The position numbers were made by a program, and so were the translations under genes. 64,000 nt of DNA from Methylococcaceae bacterium (GTDB lineage: Bacteria; Pseudomonadota; Gammaproteobacteria; Methylococcales; Methylomonadaceae): the NCBI GenBank assembly GCA_013140705.1, contig JABFSH010000016.1:32901-96900 (forward strand), given 5' to 3'. Shown piece after piece: positions 29,882 through 40,957 of the stretch. The notes under the pieces are model-generated. The model did no database searches. It was given only the letters and a program-made list of their open reading frames with translations, and was not told the DNA's origin. Each line of letters begins with the position of its first letter. Positions within the stretch are counted from its first letter, which is position 1.

Positions 29882-30835
29882 TCAACCTGTCCACCGACTT
29901 GCAAATTGATCAGTCGCAGAAACCAATGCATCTATCATATCAAGCCCTTGCGCCACATGTCCGGCTTCGGGTAGAACGATATAATCAGCATGGGGCAAAG
30001 CCTGGTGTAATTTCATTGCAGACTCCATAGGACACACCAAATCCTTACGCCCATGAATGACAACAGCTGGAATTTCAGACAAAAGGGCGCAATTTTCCAA
30101 AATCTGATTTTCCTCAATGAAATAGTGATGCTTTGCGTAATGCAATTCCATAAGAGCCTGCTTGACCATTTTCTCAGTCACATGGTTACCCTGACTACAG
30201 GGCTGAAAATCACTCCCTAATGCAACCTGCCCCCCCCACGCGGCCCATTCCTTGGCGACGCGACGCTTGGTAATCTCGTCCTCCCCCAGTACCGCCTCAT
30301 ATAAAGCCCGCAACAAATTGTTCCGATGTGGCGCTGGAACAGTCTCTTCCAGTCGTTGCCATTGTTCCGGGTAAATCCGTCGAACCCCGTCGAGCAGAAA
30401 CCAGTCCAAGTCCTGTTGTCTCGCCAAAAATACGCCACGGATAATCATGCCGGCTATGCGTTCAGGATTTTGTTGGGCGTATAGCAAAACTAGGGATGCA
30501 CCCCACGAGCCACCGAATAACAGCCATTGTTTAATTTTCAGCTGCTGCCGGATGCGTTCCATATCGGCGCACAAATCCTTCGTGGTATTGCTTTCAATTT
30601 CACCAAATGGTTTTGACAATCCACAGCCGCGTTGATCGAACAAAATGATTCGGTACTGCTGAGGATTAAAAAAGCGCCTATGATCGGGTTTGGTGCCGGA
30701 ACACGGTCCGCCATGTAAAAAGATTACCGGAATCCCTTGCGCATTTCCGCTTTCCTCAACATACACTTCGTGTTGACTTCCCGTCTTTAGAAAAAAAGTG
30801 TGATAGGGTTCGATTTCGGGGTAAAGGTATTTCAT
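29882..30835 (-). CDS. pip: proline iminopeptidase (alpha/beta hydrolase)
   Basis: The enzyme removes N-terminal proline from peptides. The 317-residue protein has the oxyanion motif HGGPCSG (~40-46), FDQRGCGLS (~66-74), the nucleophile elbow GGSWGAS (~108-114), the aspartate in VIHGRKDLVCP and the histidine in EAGHVAQ. These are the serine hydrolase triad of peptidase family S33. It precedes ubiX. Confidence 0.93.
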   Translation of the reverse strand: MKYLYPEIEPYHTFFLKTGSQHEVYVEESGNAQGIPVIFLHGGPCSGTKPDHRRFFNPQQYRIILFDQRGCGLSKPFGEIESNTTKDLCADMERIRQQLKIKQWLLFGGSWGASLVLLYAQQNPERIAGMIIRGVFLARQQDLDWFLLDGVRRIYPEQWQRLEETVPAPHRNNLLRALYEAVLGEDEITKRRVAKEWAAWGGQVALGSDFQPCSQGNHVTEKMVKQALMELHYAKHHYFIEENQILENCALLSEIPAVVIHGRKDLVCPMESAMKLHQALPHADYIVLPEAGHVAQGLDMIDALVSATDQFASRWTG

Positions 30836-31001
30836 TAGTCATTATGATGAGGTACAAACTAAAGAGTCAGCGCCAGTTAAAAATAGTCAGAAACAGCAAG
30901 ATCGGCTTCTGAAGGTAATAAGCTCATTAAGCCCCATTATTTGAAACGGTCGTTAAGGTATAATTTTTCTCCTTCACGCGATAGAAGCCAGTATAGCATC
31001 C

Positions 31002-32531
31002 ATGAATGACAAAATGACAAATCGGGAACCAGACAATATCCCCACGATATCATGGGTAGACCTTGCTGCACTTACCGCCGGTATCTTATATACACTGGCT
31101 TTTGCTCCATTTAACCAAAGTTATTTAGCCCTTTTGGCACTCTGCATTGTTTTTACAAGCTGGCGAAAAGCCACACCCGGCCGAGCGATATTAAGGGGCT
31201 ATTTATTCGGACTGGGTGCATTCGGTTTAGGGGTATCCTGGGTTTTTGTCAGCATGCATGATTTTGGCGGCGCCAACCTTTTTATTTCAGGTTTACTGAC
31301 CGCACTATTTGTCGCGTTCTGGTCGATGTTTCCCGCATTGACAGGTTATCTGGCGGTCAAACTCACGCCAGATCCTGCAACCCGCATTCTTGGTCTGCCC
31401 TCCATTTGGGTTTTAATGGATTATTTTCGCGGCCAAATGGTACTTAATGGATTTCCGTGGCTACTCTGCGCCTATTCACAATTAGAGACACCTTTAGCAG
31501 GCTATGTTCCTATTGTCGGTGTTTACGGCACAGGGTTTTTATTGGCCTTATCCGCATCCATCCTGGTAACCGCTGCTTTTGACAGGCAACGACGCATTTT
31601 TCTGTCTTTACTGCTGATTACCTTATGGGGGACGGGCTATTATTTGCAATCAATAGCCTGGACTCATGTCATAGGCAATCCACTTCGTATCTCCCTGATA
31701 CAAGGGAGTGTAAGCCAGGATCAGAAATGGTTGCCGGAAAACCGGCAAAAAACCTTGCAACTTTATCAATCCATGACCGAAGCGCATTGGGATTCCGCCA
31801 TCATTGTTTGGCCTGAAACTGCCATTCCCGCCTACTTATCCGAAGTCCAAGATTATTTTTTATTACCCTTAAGCCGAACCGCCCAACAGCATGGTACGGA
31901 TCTGGTCATCAGCGTTCCAACCCATGGCGACACTGAAGATGAAAAATATAATGCCGTCATCACATTAGGCAAAAAATCAGGCTCGTACCGTAAAGATCAT
32001 TTATTGCCGTTTGGTGAATATTTGCCGTGGCAACCGATCTCCGGTTTTATACTCAATAAATTGAACATGCGTTTGGGGATTTTTACTCCCGGCGGTGCAA
32101 ATCAGCCATTGCTGGAAGCCGGCGGTTATCCTTTTATCACATCCATCTGCTATGAAGATGCTTTCGGTGATAAGGCCATTCGAGACTTGGCAGATGCGGC
32201 TTTCCTGGTGAATGTCACCAATGATGGCTGGTTCGGCGATAGCATAGAGCCGCATCAACACTTGCAAATTGCAAGAATGCGCGCCCTTGAAACCGGTCGC
32301 TTCCTGCTTCGCTCAACCAATACCGGAGCGACCGCTATTGTTGGTCCGGATGGCGGCATAATCACCCGCATTCCTTTATTTAAATCTGGGGTATTGACCG
32401 GTTTTATAAGTCCCATGGCAGGTATCACGCCTTATGCAAAAATTGGCGACAAACCTGCCCTTCTGCTGATGGCTTTGCTGGTGTCTGGTACTTATTTCTG
32501 GGGCTATCAGGGACGAAAAAAGGCGGTGTAG
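31002..32531 (+). CDS. lnt: apolipoprotein N-acyltransferase Lnt
   Basis: Lnt adds the third acyl chain to the N-terminal cysteine of lipoproteins in the inner membrane. In the 509 residues, about seven membrane helices lie in the first ~220 residues and at the C-terminus. The nitrilase domain has its triad visible as Glu in VWPETAIP (~272), Lys in YRKDHLLPFGEYLP (~331) and Cys in SICYED (~382). The usual neighbour corC is not here. Confidence 0.96.
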   Translation: MNDKMTNREPDNIPTISWVDLAALTAGILYTLAFAPFNQSYLALLALCIVFTSWRKATPGRAILRGYLFGLGAFGLGVSWVFVSMHDFGGANLFISGLLTALFVAFWSMFPALTGYLAVKLTPDPATRILGLPSIWVLMDYFRGQMVLNGFPWLLCAYSQLETPLAGYVPIVGVYGTGFLLALSASILVTAAFDRQRRIFLSLLLITLWGTGYYLQSIAWTHVIGNPLRISLIQGSVSQDQKWLPENRQKTLQLYQSMTEAHWDSAIIVWPETAIPAYLSEVQDYFLLPLSRTAQQHGTDLVISVPTHGDTEDEKYNAVITLGKKSGSYRKDHLLPFGEYLPWQPISGFILNKLNMRLGIFTPGGANQPLLEAGGYPFITSICYEDAFGDKAIRDLADAAFLVNVTNDGWFGDSIEPHQHLQIARMRALETGRFLLRSTNTGATAIVGPDGGIITRIPLFKSGVLTGFISPMAGITPYAKIGDKPALLLMALLVSGTYFWGYQGRKKAV

Positions 32532-32550
32532 GCGATCGTTGTATTTCAAC

Positions 32551-33894
32551 TCAATTTTTGCCAATCCGTTTTTGCCGTTTTAACATGACAAAAATGACAC
32601 GGCGGAGCCAGAAAATCAGCGTCCAATACTGTCGGATAATATACGGTGCATGTTGCTTTAGCTTTCGTCGGGTAAAAGAAATTAGCTGAAGACTCAGACT
32701 GTAAGCCTGCTTTAACGCCCGCAAACAAACCAGTTGAAGCCCTGCAAAATTAACCTCTCGATCTTTGACTACACCGCGCTGGTTCAACCAGCGCATCAAG
32801 CCACTCACATAGAGAAAGAACAAACTCTGACCAGCGGCAAACCAGGCGAAGCGTCCCGTCGCACCCAACGCCTCGCCGGTGTGTAATGGCCAAAGGCCAC
32901 TGGCAAACCTTTCAGACTTGGAAAAATTGGCGGGATTGCGCACTTCCTTGATTTGGCCGCTCCAGCGATCAACCCACACAGTCGTGTAGGGGTGTCTCTG
33001 ATTGATTTCAAAACCTTGCCGAAAATTTATACGATAGATACCCGTATTGCCCGCAGGTGTGGTCACCCGCCTAAGCTGTGCCTTGGGAAAGGGCGCTTGA
33101 GCTACAAACGCGGCAGCCGCCAAACCGGTGGGATGATTATTCGGCACAGCGGTACTGGTCAGCGTGCGTCCGGTCTCGCCATGCTGCATTCCCGATGCTC
33201 CGACCAAGGTTTCCATGATGACAGGATAGCTGAGTAAAAAGCCACTAAGCGCCAATACCAGCAAAGCCAGAGCACTAAACAGGCCAACGAAACGATGTAA
33301 ATCGAACAGAAGCCGTATCATGCCGTTTTTGTGATGTAGGATTAACGCTTTCCATAAGCCTTTTACACCCGGCCACCACAGATAAAGCCCGGTACTGATG
33401 GAAACCATCAGCAACACGCCCAAAAAACCGACCATTTTCCAGCCAAAACGTCCCCAATGAAGCTGTGTGTGCAGATCCAGTAACCACGTCGTCAGTGTTT
33501 GCCCCCAAAAGCGACTGGCGACCACATCGGCCGTATAGGGATTGACCGATACCATCAGTGGCGCATAAAGCTCAAAAAAAGTCTCGCGCGGCTTATCGTA
33601 CCAGGCCGTTGCCATGCTATAAGGCGTTCGAGGCATTTCCAGCGTCCAGGAGCCGTGCCGCTCAGGATGCGCTTCTCGGACTGCGACCATCATGCGGTCA
33701 AGGGATTGATAATGACCTTGCGGATTATCAATTACCAACTGTGGATTCAGCAACTCATCCAGTTCTTCCCGGTAAACGCTGATGCTCCCGGTCAAACCCA
33801 GCAGCGCCAGAAATAAACCAATACTAAGTGCCAGATAGAGATGGATTTTTATCCAGGTCGCTCTTGTCAGTATTCGTTGAGCACTATTTTTCAT
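32551..33894 (-). CDS. PepSY-associated membrane protein
   Basis: A PepSY_TM family protein of ~447 residues from ATG 33894 (a TTG start gives 5 more). It has an N-terminal membrane helix (~13-35), a periplasmic PepSY-like part with VREAHPER, helices near ~150-175 and ~205-230, and a last helix near 360. Relatives are often iron-regulated and placed near siderophore uptake genes; some reduce ferric siderophores. The C-terminal ~70 residues are basic and unlike the family, which may mean an old frameshift near the end. The neighbouring FecR remnant fits an iron-uptake setting. Confidence 0.8.
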   Translation of the reverse strand: MKNSAQRILTRATWIKIHLYLALSIGLFLALLGLTGSISVYREELDELLNPQLVIDNPQGHYQSLDRMMVAVREAHPERHGSWTLEMPRTPYSMATAWYDKPRETFFELYAPLMVSVNPYTADVVASRFWGQTLTTWLLDLHTQLHWGRFGWKMVGFLGVLLMVSISTGLYLWWPGVKGLWKALILHHKNGMIRLLFDLHRFVGLFSALALLVLALSGFLLSYPVIMETLVGASGMQHGETGRTLTSTAVPNNHPTGLAAAAFVAQAPFPKAQLRRVTTPAGNTGIYRINFRQGFEINQRHPYTTVWVDRWSGQIKEVRNPANFSKSERFASGLWPLHTGEALGATGRFAWFAAGQSLFFLYVSGLMRWLNQRGVVKDREVNFAGLQLVCLRALKQAYSLSLQLISFTRRKLKQHAPYIIRQYWTLIFWLRRVIFVMLKRQKRIGKN

Positions 33895-34077
33895 GGCGAT
33901 ATCACGCAAAAAACGTCTATTATCCCATACGACTTTTGGGATAGCGCCTGTTTTCGCCGGGATAGACCCTTAAAGTTGGATAGCTATAATCTGAATTTCG
34001 AATCGCTCAAAACGCAACCAAACAGCCTAAAGTAAACTCAGTGAGAAGGGTACCGTTAGGAAGCGCCACAACACACG

Positions 34078-34611
34078 TTACCATCGATTTAGCCGATAAT
34101 AGCCTCCCCAATAATAGGGGTAACCATAGTAATACGGATAGCCATAACCAAATCCTCCGCCATAGCCATAATAGGTGTTACGATCGACCTCCGGCCACAG
34201 ATGTATGACCGAGCTTGAAATCAGCGGGACATGGACGGTTTTTTTGCCAACGGTCCGGTCAATTTCACCGGCAAGCACGCCTGCAATGGTGATTTCCTTT
34301 TTTTTGGTATAAATGGCCGGATCGAGAAACTCGGGGCTTTTTATGACAAATCGCCCTTCGTTGGGACTGGACAAATCAGGGCGACCATAATAATTGAGAG
34401 GGTAATACAGCACTTGCACAAGACTGAAAGTTTGCTCGTTTTCCACGTCAATGATCTCGCCGCCCCAACGAACCCGTGCATTCTTATAGCCATCGATATT
34501 CTGCTTCGCCTGGTTATAGGTAATATCAACAACAGGAGCATCCTCAATGGCGGGCGGCAAATTCATGCAACTGCTCAGCAGCAAAAACAGGGGATATACA
34601 TATATTTTCAT
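34078..34611 (-). CDS. Slp-family outer membrane lipoprotein
   Basis: A 177-residue lipoprotein with a short signal peptide and lipobox LLSSC (Cys15). The Slp domain is recognisable by RWGGEII (~48-54), the EVLYYPL-like VLYYPLNYYGRP and IAGVLAGEIDRTVG segments. The last ~30 residues are a Tyr/Gly/Pro-rich low-complexity tail, longer than in E. coli Slp. It probably sits in the outer membrane facing the periplasm; its role is unknown. Confidence 0.85.
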   Translation of the reverse strand: MKIYVYPLFLLLSSCMNLPPAIEDAPVVDITYNQAKQNIDGYKNARVRWGGEIIDVENEQTFSLVQVLYYPLNYYGRPDLSSPNEGRFVIKSPEFLDPAIYTKKKEITIAGVLAGEIDRTVGKKTVHVPLISSSVIHLWPEVDRNTYYGYGGGFGYGYPYYYGYPYYWGGYYRLNRW

Positions 34612-34766
34612 ACCATTTCCTCATAATCTGACGGCTATGAACGTTACGACATTCCAATTTCCAAGCCATAAGTGCGATAAGAAGTCGTTCAGTCGGTTGG
34701 ACAAACTGTTTGTATGTTTGTTCGTTTTGCCAACTCAAAATCAAAAGGTGAGGACTTGCGTTATAT

Positions 34767-35065
34767 TCACGCTCGGCGCAAAGACCGGCGCAAATGAATA
34801 TGCTCCCCGTTACGCCTGGCCTGCACAGGTAGAACATGTTCGATGGCGTGTAAAAAAGGATTAGTGTCATCCGAATTAAAAGTACCACTGAGCGTTTCCT
34901 GACCCAGCCTGGTATCGGCCAAGGTAAACCGAACTGCATGATAGCGCTCCAGTTCAGCAGTGACTTCACGCAGTGGTGTCTGTTAAAAACCAGATTGCCA
35001 TTAATCCAGGCCGTTAATTTTTCGGCGTCAACGGATTGCATTGCGTCCAACCCACTTGCCTCCCG
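34767..35065 (-). pseudogene. FecR anti-sigma/sensor fragment, frameshifted
   Basis: Read on the minus strand, three pieces in different frames make a good FecR C-terminal region: SVDAEKLTAWINGNLVFN, then PLREVTAELERYHAVRF and LGQETLSGTFNSDDTNP, then LHAIEHVLPV. The first frame change lies near 34978 and the second in an A run at 34852-34857. The end is TGA at 34767-34769. The N-terminal half is missing and its place is taken by RND-transporter sequence on the other strand. FecR proteins control TonB-dependent iron uptake through an ECF sigma factor; none is nearby. Confidence 0.75.
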
Positions 35066-35068
35066 GTA

Positions 35069-37559
35069 GCGGCGGCGAAACTTCAGCAATACCAGTTATC
35101 CTTGCACGATGAGACCAATGCCATTCATCGTACCTCGCTCGATCACTCGAATGGCCTGGTAAAAACTCCGTCGGGTGAATTGCAACTGCGTATACAGGGA
35201 AAGGCGCAGGATATCAAAACATTAAACCAACTGGTTTTACGAACCACGTCTGACGGAAGCCGCCTGCATTTGGGCGATGTCGCGGTTGCTAAAGACGGTC
35301 TGGCGGAGGCATTATCGGATTGGTATTACAATGGCCAGCCGACACAAGGCTGGGGAATCCATACCCAATACAGTGCCGTTGGCGTAGCCCGCCGAGTGAA
35401 AGCTTATGTGGAAAAACAGCAGCCCCTGCTGCCTGAAGGCTTGCTGATTTCAACCTGGTGGGATGATTCACTGGCATATGATGAGCGCATTCGGTTTCTG
35501 GTGGAAGATGGGTTAAGTGGTTTTATCCTGGTTTGTCTGGTATTGACATTATTCCTGCAACTTCGGGTTGCCCTTTGGGCTGGCGTCGGTATTTTCACGT
35601 CGATATTGGGGGCATTTTTCTTAATGCCGGCATTTGATATTTCACTCAACATGCTGTCATTATTTGGCTTCCTGCTGGCCATGGGAATTCTGGTAGACGA
35701 TGCGATCATAATCGGGGAAAGTGTCTATAGTCACCAGCAAGCAGGCTAAGTCAGTTTATCAGCGGCGATCCAAGGTGTGGAAGCGGTAGCCTTACCCGTT
35801 ATCCTTTCCGTTCTGGTGGCGTTGATTGCCTTTTTGCCGGGACTGTTTTTACCGGGCTGGGCCGGGCAACTGATGAAACCCATCTGTCTGGTGATGGTTT
35901 TAACGCTGGTATTTTCCTTGATTGAAGCGCTCTTGATACTGCCTTCACATCTTGCCTCACCGCTTCGCCGCCAGCCTGGGCTTTTCCGCCTGGATCAGAT
36001 TTGAAATCAATTCAATCGCTATCTCGGTCAGTTTGTCTCATCATGCTACCGCCCCTTTCTGTCGACAGCCCTGAATTGGCGTTACCTGACACTGACCTGT
36101 TTAGTCGTCTTTGTCATGCTCTGTCTGGCCTGGGTTGACAGTGGCCGTATACGCTTGTCTGTACAGGCCGATGTCGTGAAAGACAGCTTCTGGGTTAACC
36201 TGAAAACGCCACAGGATATGCCTTACAGTGAAGCCCGTCAGAGGGCAAGGCAGGTAGAGCAGGCATTTTTTTCCCTTCGAGACGAATGGGACGGTGTTAA
36301 TAACAATTATCCCAAACCGTCGCAAGCCAGTGTTGTTGTCGCCTGGAAACCATCGTATGGGAACACGGCGCAGGATTCTGGACAGAATTTACCCGGAAGG
36401 ACGTCAACGCATTGTCGTCGAGGCTTTTATTAATCAATGGCGTAAACGCATTGGCAACCAGGGACGAACCAAAATTGACTTTCTGTACAAGGAAGGCGAT
36501 GCGCCCTGTGACATTGAACTCGACCCTGGCATGAGCAACCCGGAATTGCTGTTAAAAACCGTTGATGAACTGAAAGAAGTATTGGCAGTTTATCCAGGTG
36601 TTCATGATGTCATTGACTCAATTGAAACCGGAAAACGCGAAATACATTTGGCCTTAAAATCTGAAGCGGAACGCCTGGGACTTCGTCTGGAAGATGTCTC
36701 GGAACAGGTTCGACATGCCTATTTTGGTGATGAGGTCGAGCGTCTGCAGCGGGGACGTCATGAGATCAAGGTCATGGTTCGCTCACCCTACGCCGAAAGA
36801 CAATCCCTGGAAGGTTTGTCGGCCATGCCGATTTCACTGCCTGACGGTCAGCATTTGCCACTGTCAGTGTTAGTCGACGTTTCCTTGGCGCCGGGTATTG
36901 AACAACTGCTCCGCCAGGATCGCCGCCGTATTGTGAAAGTTCAGGCGCGGGTTGATACTCAAAAAGCCGATATCAATGCCTTGTACAATACGATTGAAAC
37001 GTCTGTTTTAGCTTCCCTGCGGCAACGCTATCCAGGTCTGGACATTGATATTGGACAGGAACGTCTGGATCAGCAAACCATGATATCAGCCTTAAAGCAC
37101 TTTACCCTGATGGCGTTAATTGTCATCTATGTGCTGATCGCTGTGCCGTTTCGCTCTTATTTAAAACCTTTTATTTTTCTGTTAGCGGCACCAGTGGCCT
37201 GGAGTGGTGCGATCGTGGCTCACGGCCTCGCGGGCTTGCCTTTGTCGATGGAATCACTGGTGGGGATGATAGCTGCCAGTGGCGTCGTGATTAACGATAG
37301 CCTAGTGCCCCTGGATTATCTGAAAGAACAAAAGCCATTTTCAGAATTAATATGTGACGCCTGCACGGCCCGCTTTCGTCCTATATTTCTGGCTTTTTTA
37401 ACCAATTTTGCAGGGTTCTTACTCGCTCTGCTGGAAACCAGTCCTCAGGCGCAATTTCTGATTCCGATGACTTTGTCCTTATCTGCAGGATTATTGGTGG
37501 GCATGAGTACAAGCCTGATACTTACACCCGTCTGTTATTCCATCTTAGGTAAATCATGA
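35069..37559 (+). pseudogene. RND (AcrB-family) efflux permease, truncated and disrupted
   Basis: Pieces of one RND pump follow each other. The periplasmic part leads to a helix block with SLFGFLLAMGILVDDAIIIGE, then an in-frame TAA (35747-35749). The same frame continues with IQGVEAVALPVILSVLVALIAFLPG to an in-frame TGA (36002-36004), goes on to ~36370 and then shifts frame. The final 421-residue frame reaches the last membrane helices and stops at 37559. The N-terminal ~300 residues are lost at a junction near 35.07 kb. Two stops, one frameshift and the truncation make it non-functional. Confidence 0.9.
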
Positions 37560-37602
37560 AAAACGATACTACTGTATTGAAGGATCAAAATGGATGAAAT
37601 AA

Positions 37603-37626
37603 AAAAGGCAGCGCATGCTGCCTTTT
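37603..37626. terminator. bidirectional terminator
   Basis: AAAAGGCAGC-GCAT-GCTGCCTTTT is a perfect 10-bp stem with A and T runs on both sides. It ends the rpsP-rplS operon on the minus strand and the RND remnant on the plus strand. Confidence 0.88.
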
Positions 37627-37653
37627 AATACACCGATTTGGCCATAAAGCCGA

Positions 37654-37998
37654 TTATAGTTTTTCTTTAATTCTGGCTGCTTTACCAGTCAAATCACGCA
37701 AGTAATACAACTTGGCGCGACGGACATCACCACGACGCTTAACGATAATCTCGCTAATTAAAGGACTGTGTGTTTGGAAAACGCGTTCCACGCCTGTTCC
37801 GTGAGAAATCTTTCTTACTGTAAACGCAGAGTTCAGGCCACGATTACGTTTTGCAATGACGATGCCTTCAAATGCCTGTATTCTTTCGCGATCACCTTCT
37901 TTTACTCTAACTTGCACCGAAACGGTATCACCTGGGCCGAAGTCAGGAATCTGCTTCAATTGTTCTTGTTCCAAAATATCGATAATGTTGCTCATCAC
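37654..37998 (-). CDS. rplS: 50S ribosomal protein L19
   Basis: L19 lies at the subunit interface of the ribosome. The 114 residues include [19 protein letters not shown] (~17-35), [12 protein letters not shown] and [11 protein letters not shown], all typical. It is the last gene of rpsP-rimM-trmD-rplS and starts 12 bases after trmD. Confidence 0.99.
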   Translation of the reverse strand: MMSNIIDILEQEQLKQIPDFGPGDTVSVQVRVKEGDRERIQAFEGIVIAKRNRGLNSAFTVRKISHGTGVERVFQTHSPLISEIIVKRRGDVRRAKLYYLRDLTGKAARIKEKL

Positions 37999-38010
37999 TA
38001 CACCTTAAAT

Positions 38011-38748
38011 TTAATTCAATTCCACAATAAATTCTTTAAGCAGAATTTCCTGTTCTGCACTTAATTTCTTTTTTTCCAACAAGTCAGGGCGTCTCTTCCA
38101 GGTTCGGCCCAATGACTGCTTCAAGCGCCAGCGATCAATATCGGCATGATTTCCATTCATGAGAACACTCGGAACCACAGAATCATCCAGTTTTTCAGGT
38201 CTGGTAAAATGCGGATAATCCAGCAAACCGTTCATATAAGAATCCTGTTTTGCAGAATTATCGTCACCCAGTACACCCGGTAATAAACGAGTAACGGCAT
38301 CAATAACTATTAACGCTGCCAGTTCACCACCGCTTATAACATAATCGCCAATCGACCATTCTTCGTCGCAATCCATTTCAACAAAACGTTCATCAATCCC
38401 TTCGTAACGACCGGCAATTAAAATCAATTGCGTCAGACTACAAGCGTCGCTTAACAAATTCTGTGTAATCGGCTTTCCTTGCGGACTTAAATAAACGACC
38501 TTTGTTTTGTCGCTTCCAATCCGCCTTGCATCGTTCAATGCATCATGCAAAGGTTGGTATTTCATCACCATCCCTGGACCTCCGCCATAAGGATGATCAT
38601 CAACCGTTTTATGTCTGTCGCGTGCATAATCCCGAGGATTCCAGACAGCAAGCTCAACCAAATTACGTTCTATGGCTTTGCCTGTAACACCATAACTTGC
38701 AGCATCCTTTACCATCTCCGGAAACAATGTCAGCACGTCAAATCGCAT
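38011..38748 (-). CDS. trmD: tRNA (guanine37-N1) methyltransferase TrmD
   Basis: TrmD methylates G37 next to the anticodon and prevents +1 frameshifting. The start [12 protein letters not shown] is at ATG 38748; a longer frame adds nine unrelated residues. The 245-residue protein has the knotted AdoMet site ([31 protein letters not shown]). It lies 8 bases after rimM. Confidence 0.98.
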   Translation of the reverse strand: MRFDVLTLFPEMVKDAASYGVTGKAIERNLVELAVWNPRDYARDRHKTVDDHPYGGGPGMVMKYQPLHDALNDARRIGSDKTKVVYLSPQGKPITQNLLSDACSLTQLILIAGRYEGIDERFVEMDCDEEWSIGDYVISGGELAALIVIDAVTRLLPGVLGDDNSAKQDSYMNGLLDYPHFTRPEKLDDSVVPSVLMNGNHADIDRWRLKQSLGRTWKRRPDLLEKKKLSAEQEILLKEFIVELN

Positions 38749-38756
38749 GAAGAAAC

Positions 38757-39263
38757 TTAGAACTCCGGATCCCAATCGACTTTTATTTTTCCCTGTTGCA
38801 AATCGATTTCCAAGACAGTCTGGCCTTGAATAAACGGAATGGCACGTTCACGCTCGCCATGAACGATTAGAACATCATTTGCACCTGTTTCAAGCAAACT
38901 ATCAACGACACCTAAAGTAACACCCTGAAGCGTTTCAACTTGCAGGCCAATCAAATCAGACCAGTAATACTCACCTGATCGGGTGGCAGGCAATTGATCC
39001 TTCAGAATCAAGACATCCCAACCAAGCAAGGCAATTGCCTGATCTCGATCAGCAATTCCATCAAGTTGCGCTACGATAGATTTACCCTGCAATTTGCCGC
39101 TAAGGACTTCAAGAGTTTTGCTTTCAATGCCCTTTTTTAGAAGCCAGGGAGAATAATTTAAAATATTCTCTCTAGGATCGGTGTAGGAAAAAACCTTAAC
39201 CCAGCCTTTAATTCCAAAAGTGCCGGAGACCTTACCAACAGTGACTTGTTGTTGCTCTTCCAA
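38757..39263 (-). CDS. rimM: 16S rRNA processing factor RimM
   Basis: RimM helps maturation of the 30S head by binding S19. The PRC-barrel protein has [24 protein letters not shown] near the start and [12 protein letters not shown] in the second domain. No ATG is available at the right place. TTG 39263, five bases after the rpsP stop, gives a 168-residue protein of normal length, while the longer frame runs through rpsP. Translation probably depends on coupling to rpsP, since no clear ribosome binding site is seen. Confidence 0.93.
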   Translation of the reverse strand: MEEQQQVTVGKVSGTFGIKGWVKVFSYTDPRENILNYSPWLLKKGIESKTLEVLSGKLQGKSIVAQLDGIADRDQAIALLGWDVLILKDQLPATRSGEYYWSDLIGLQVETLQGVTLGVVDSLLETGANDVLIVHGERERAIPFIQGQTVLEIDLQQGKIKVDWDPEF

Positions 39264-39268
39264 ACAAT

Positions 39269-39520
39269 TTATGCAGCTGCTTTCTTCGCGTCTTTGATTA
39301 ATTTTGCTACGCGGTCGGAAGGCTGCGCACCAGTAGATTGCCAATAAGCTACGCGCTCGCTATCCAGACGTAATCTTTCTTCATTTCCACGAGCTATGGG
39401 ATTAAAAAAGCCCAGACGTTCAATATACTTCCCATCACGCCCGTTTCTGCTATCCGTTACAACGACGTGGTAAAAGGGACGATTCTTTGCGCCGCCTCTT
39501 GAAAGCCGAATGGTTACCAT
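39269..39520 (-). CDS. rpsP: 30S ribosomal protein S16
   Basis: S16 is an assembly protein of the small subunit. The 83 residues begin [17 protein letters not shown] and include [22 protein letters not shown], both diagnostic. It is the first gene of the four-gene operon, 81 bases downstream of ffh. Confidence 0.99.
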   Translation of the reverse strand: MVTIRLSRGGAKNRPFYHVVVTDSRNGRDGKYIERLGFFNPIARGNEERLRLDSERVAYWQSTGAQPSDRVAKLIKDAKKAAA

Positions 39521-39601
39521 CTCAGTTCCTCAAAAATATAATTAAAGCTAAATCGGCATATTCTACGCGATTTCGGACAGATGTGAAGTAAATTATCAAA
39601 A

Positions 39602-40957
39602 TTACCTTCTCATCCCACGCACATTATTCTTGATGCCTCTTATCATGTTGGCCATATTGCCGGTTTTTAATTTTTTCATCATTTTTTGCATCATCATGAA
39701 TTGCTTAAGAATGCGATTAACGTCCTGTAATTCTTGTCCGCAACCTGTAGCGATACGTTTTTTTCTGTTACCCTTTATCAAATCGGGATACCGCCTTTCC
39801 TGCCTGGTCATTGATCCAATAACCGCAATTTGGCGGGCCAGCATTTTATCGTTGACCTGATCTTTCATGGCCTGCGGAACGCTATTGATGCCGGGCAACT
39901 TATCCAGCATCGAACTCATGCCACCCATATTTTGCATTTGCAGGAGTTGTTCTCGAAAATCATCCAGATCAAAGCTTTTGCCTTTTTGAATTTTTCGAGC
40001 CAGCTTCTCAGCTTTTTCCTTATCAACCTTTTGTTCGATTTCTTCAATCAAACTCAGAACATCACCCATACCCAGGATACGGGACGCCAGGCGATCAGGA
40101 TGAAAGGGCTCCAGTGCATTGGTTTTTTCGCCGACACCGATAAATTTGATCGGCTTGCCGGTGATATGTCGAATCGATAACGCCGCCCCGCCTCGAGCAT
40201 CACCATCGGCCTTCGTCAAAATGATACCCGTCAACGGCAGTGCATCATTGAAAGCCTTTGCCGTATTTGCAGCATCCTGCCCGGTCATGCTGTCGACAAC
40301 AAATAATGTCTCAATTGGATTGACTGCCGCATGCAAGGCTTTAATTTCGGCCATCATTTCATCATCAACATGCAAACGACCGGCGGTATCGATGATAATG
40401 ACGTCAAGGAATTTTTTTCTGGCGGCTTCTACGGCGTTTTTGGCTATATCCACCGGTTGTTGCGTCAGGTCGCTGTCAAAAAAATCCAATGACAGATCAT
40501 TTGCCAATGTTTGCAATTGCTTGATCGCTGCAGGACGATAAATGTCAGCACTCACCACACCGACTTTTTTCTTTTGGTTTTCCTGAAGCCAACGACCCAA
40601 TTTGGCAACTGTCGTGGTTTTACCGGCGCCCTGCAAACCCGCCATCAAAATAATGGCTGGTGGTACTGCTTTCAAATTCAGGCTTTCATTTGCCTCACCC
40701 ATCACTTTAACCAGTTCAGACTGAACCAGTTTAATCATGGCCTGGCCCGGAGACAAACTTAACTGAACATCCTGACCCAGGGCACCTTCTTTAACCCGGG
40801 CAATAAAATCAGTTACAACAGGAAGAGCAACATCTGCCTCCAGCAATGCCATACGCACATCGCGAAGCGACTCCCTGATATTGTCTTCCGTTAAGCGTCC
40901 CTGACCTTTAAGCTTTTTGAGTGTACTACTTAGTCGATCGGTTAAATTATCAAACAT
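39602..40957 (-). CDS. ffh: signal recognition particle GTPase Ffh
   Basis: Ffh binds signal sequences of nascent inner-membrane proteins with 4.5S RNA and docks at FtsY. The 451 residues contain the N domain, the G domain with GLQGAGKTTT (~107-116), DTAGR (~190-194) and TKADGDARGG (~247-256), and a Met-rich M domain (~300-451). It is divergent from ypjD. Confidence 0.99.
   Translation of the reverse strand: MFDNLTDRLSSTLKKLKGQGRLTEDNIRESLRDVRMALLEADVALPVVTDFIARVKEGALGQDVQLSLSPGQAMIKLVQSELVKVMGEANESLNLKAVPPAIILMAGLQGAGKTTTVAKLGRWLQENQKKKVGVVSADIYRPAAIKQLQTLANDLSLDFFDSDLTQQPVDIAKNAVEAARKKFLDVIIIDTAGRLHVDDEMMAEIKALHAAVNPIETLFVVDSMTGQDAANTAKAFNDALPLTGIILTKADGDARGGAALSIRHITGKPIKFIGVGEKTNALEPFHPDRLASRILGMGDVLSLIEEIEQKVDKEKAEKLARKIQKGKSFDLDDFREQLLQMQNMGGMSSMLDKLPGINSVPQAMKDQVNDKMLARQIAVIGSMTRQERRYPDLIKGNRKKRIATGCGQELQDVNRILKQFMMMQKMMKKLKTGNMANMIRGIKNNVRGMRR

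Noticed and set aside
34544..35089. A 181-residue minus-strand reading frame as an intact gene
   Set aside because: It is a chance frame running through the FecR remnant; the real FecR text switches frames twice.
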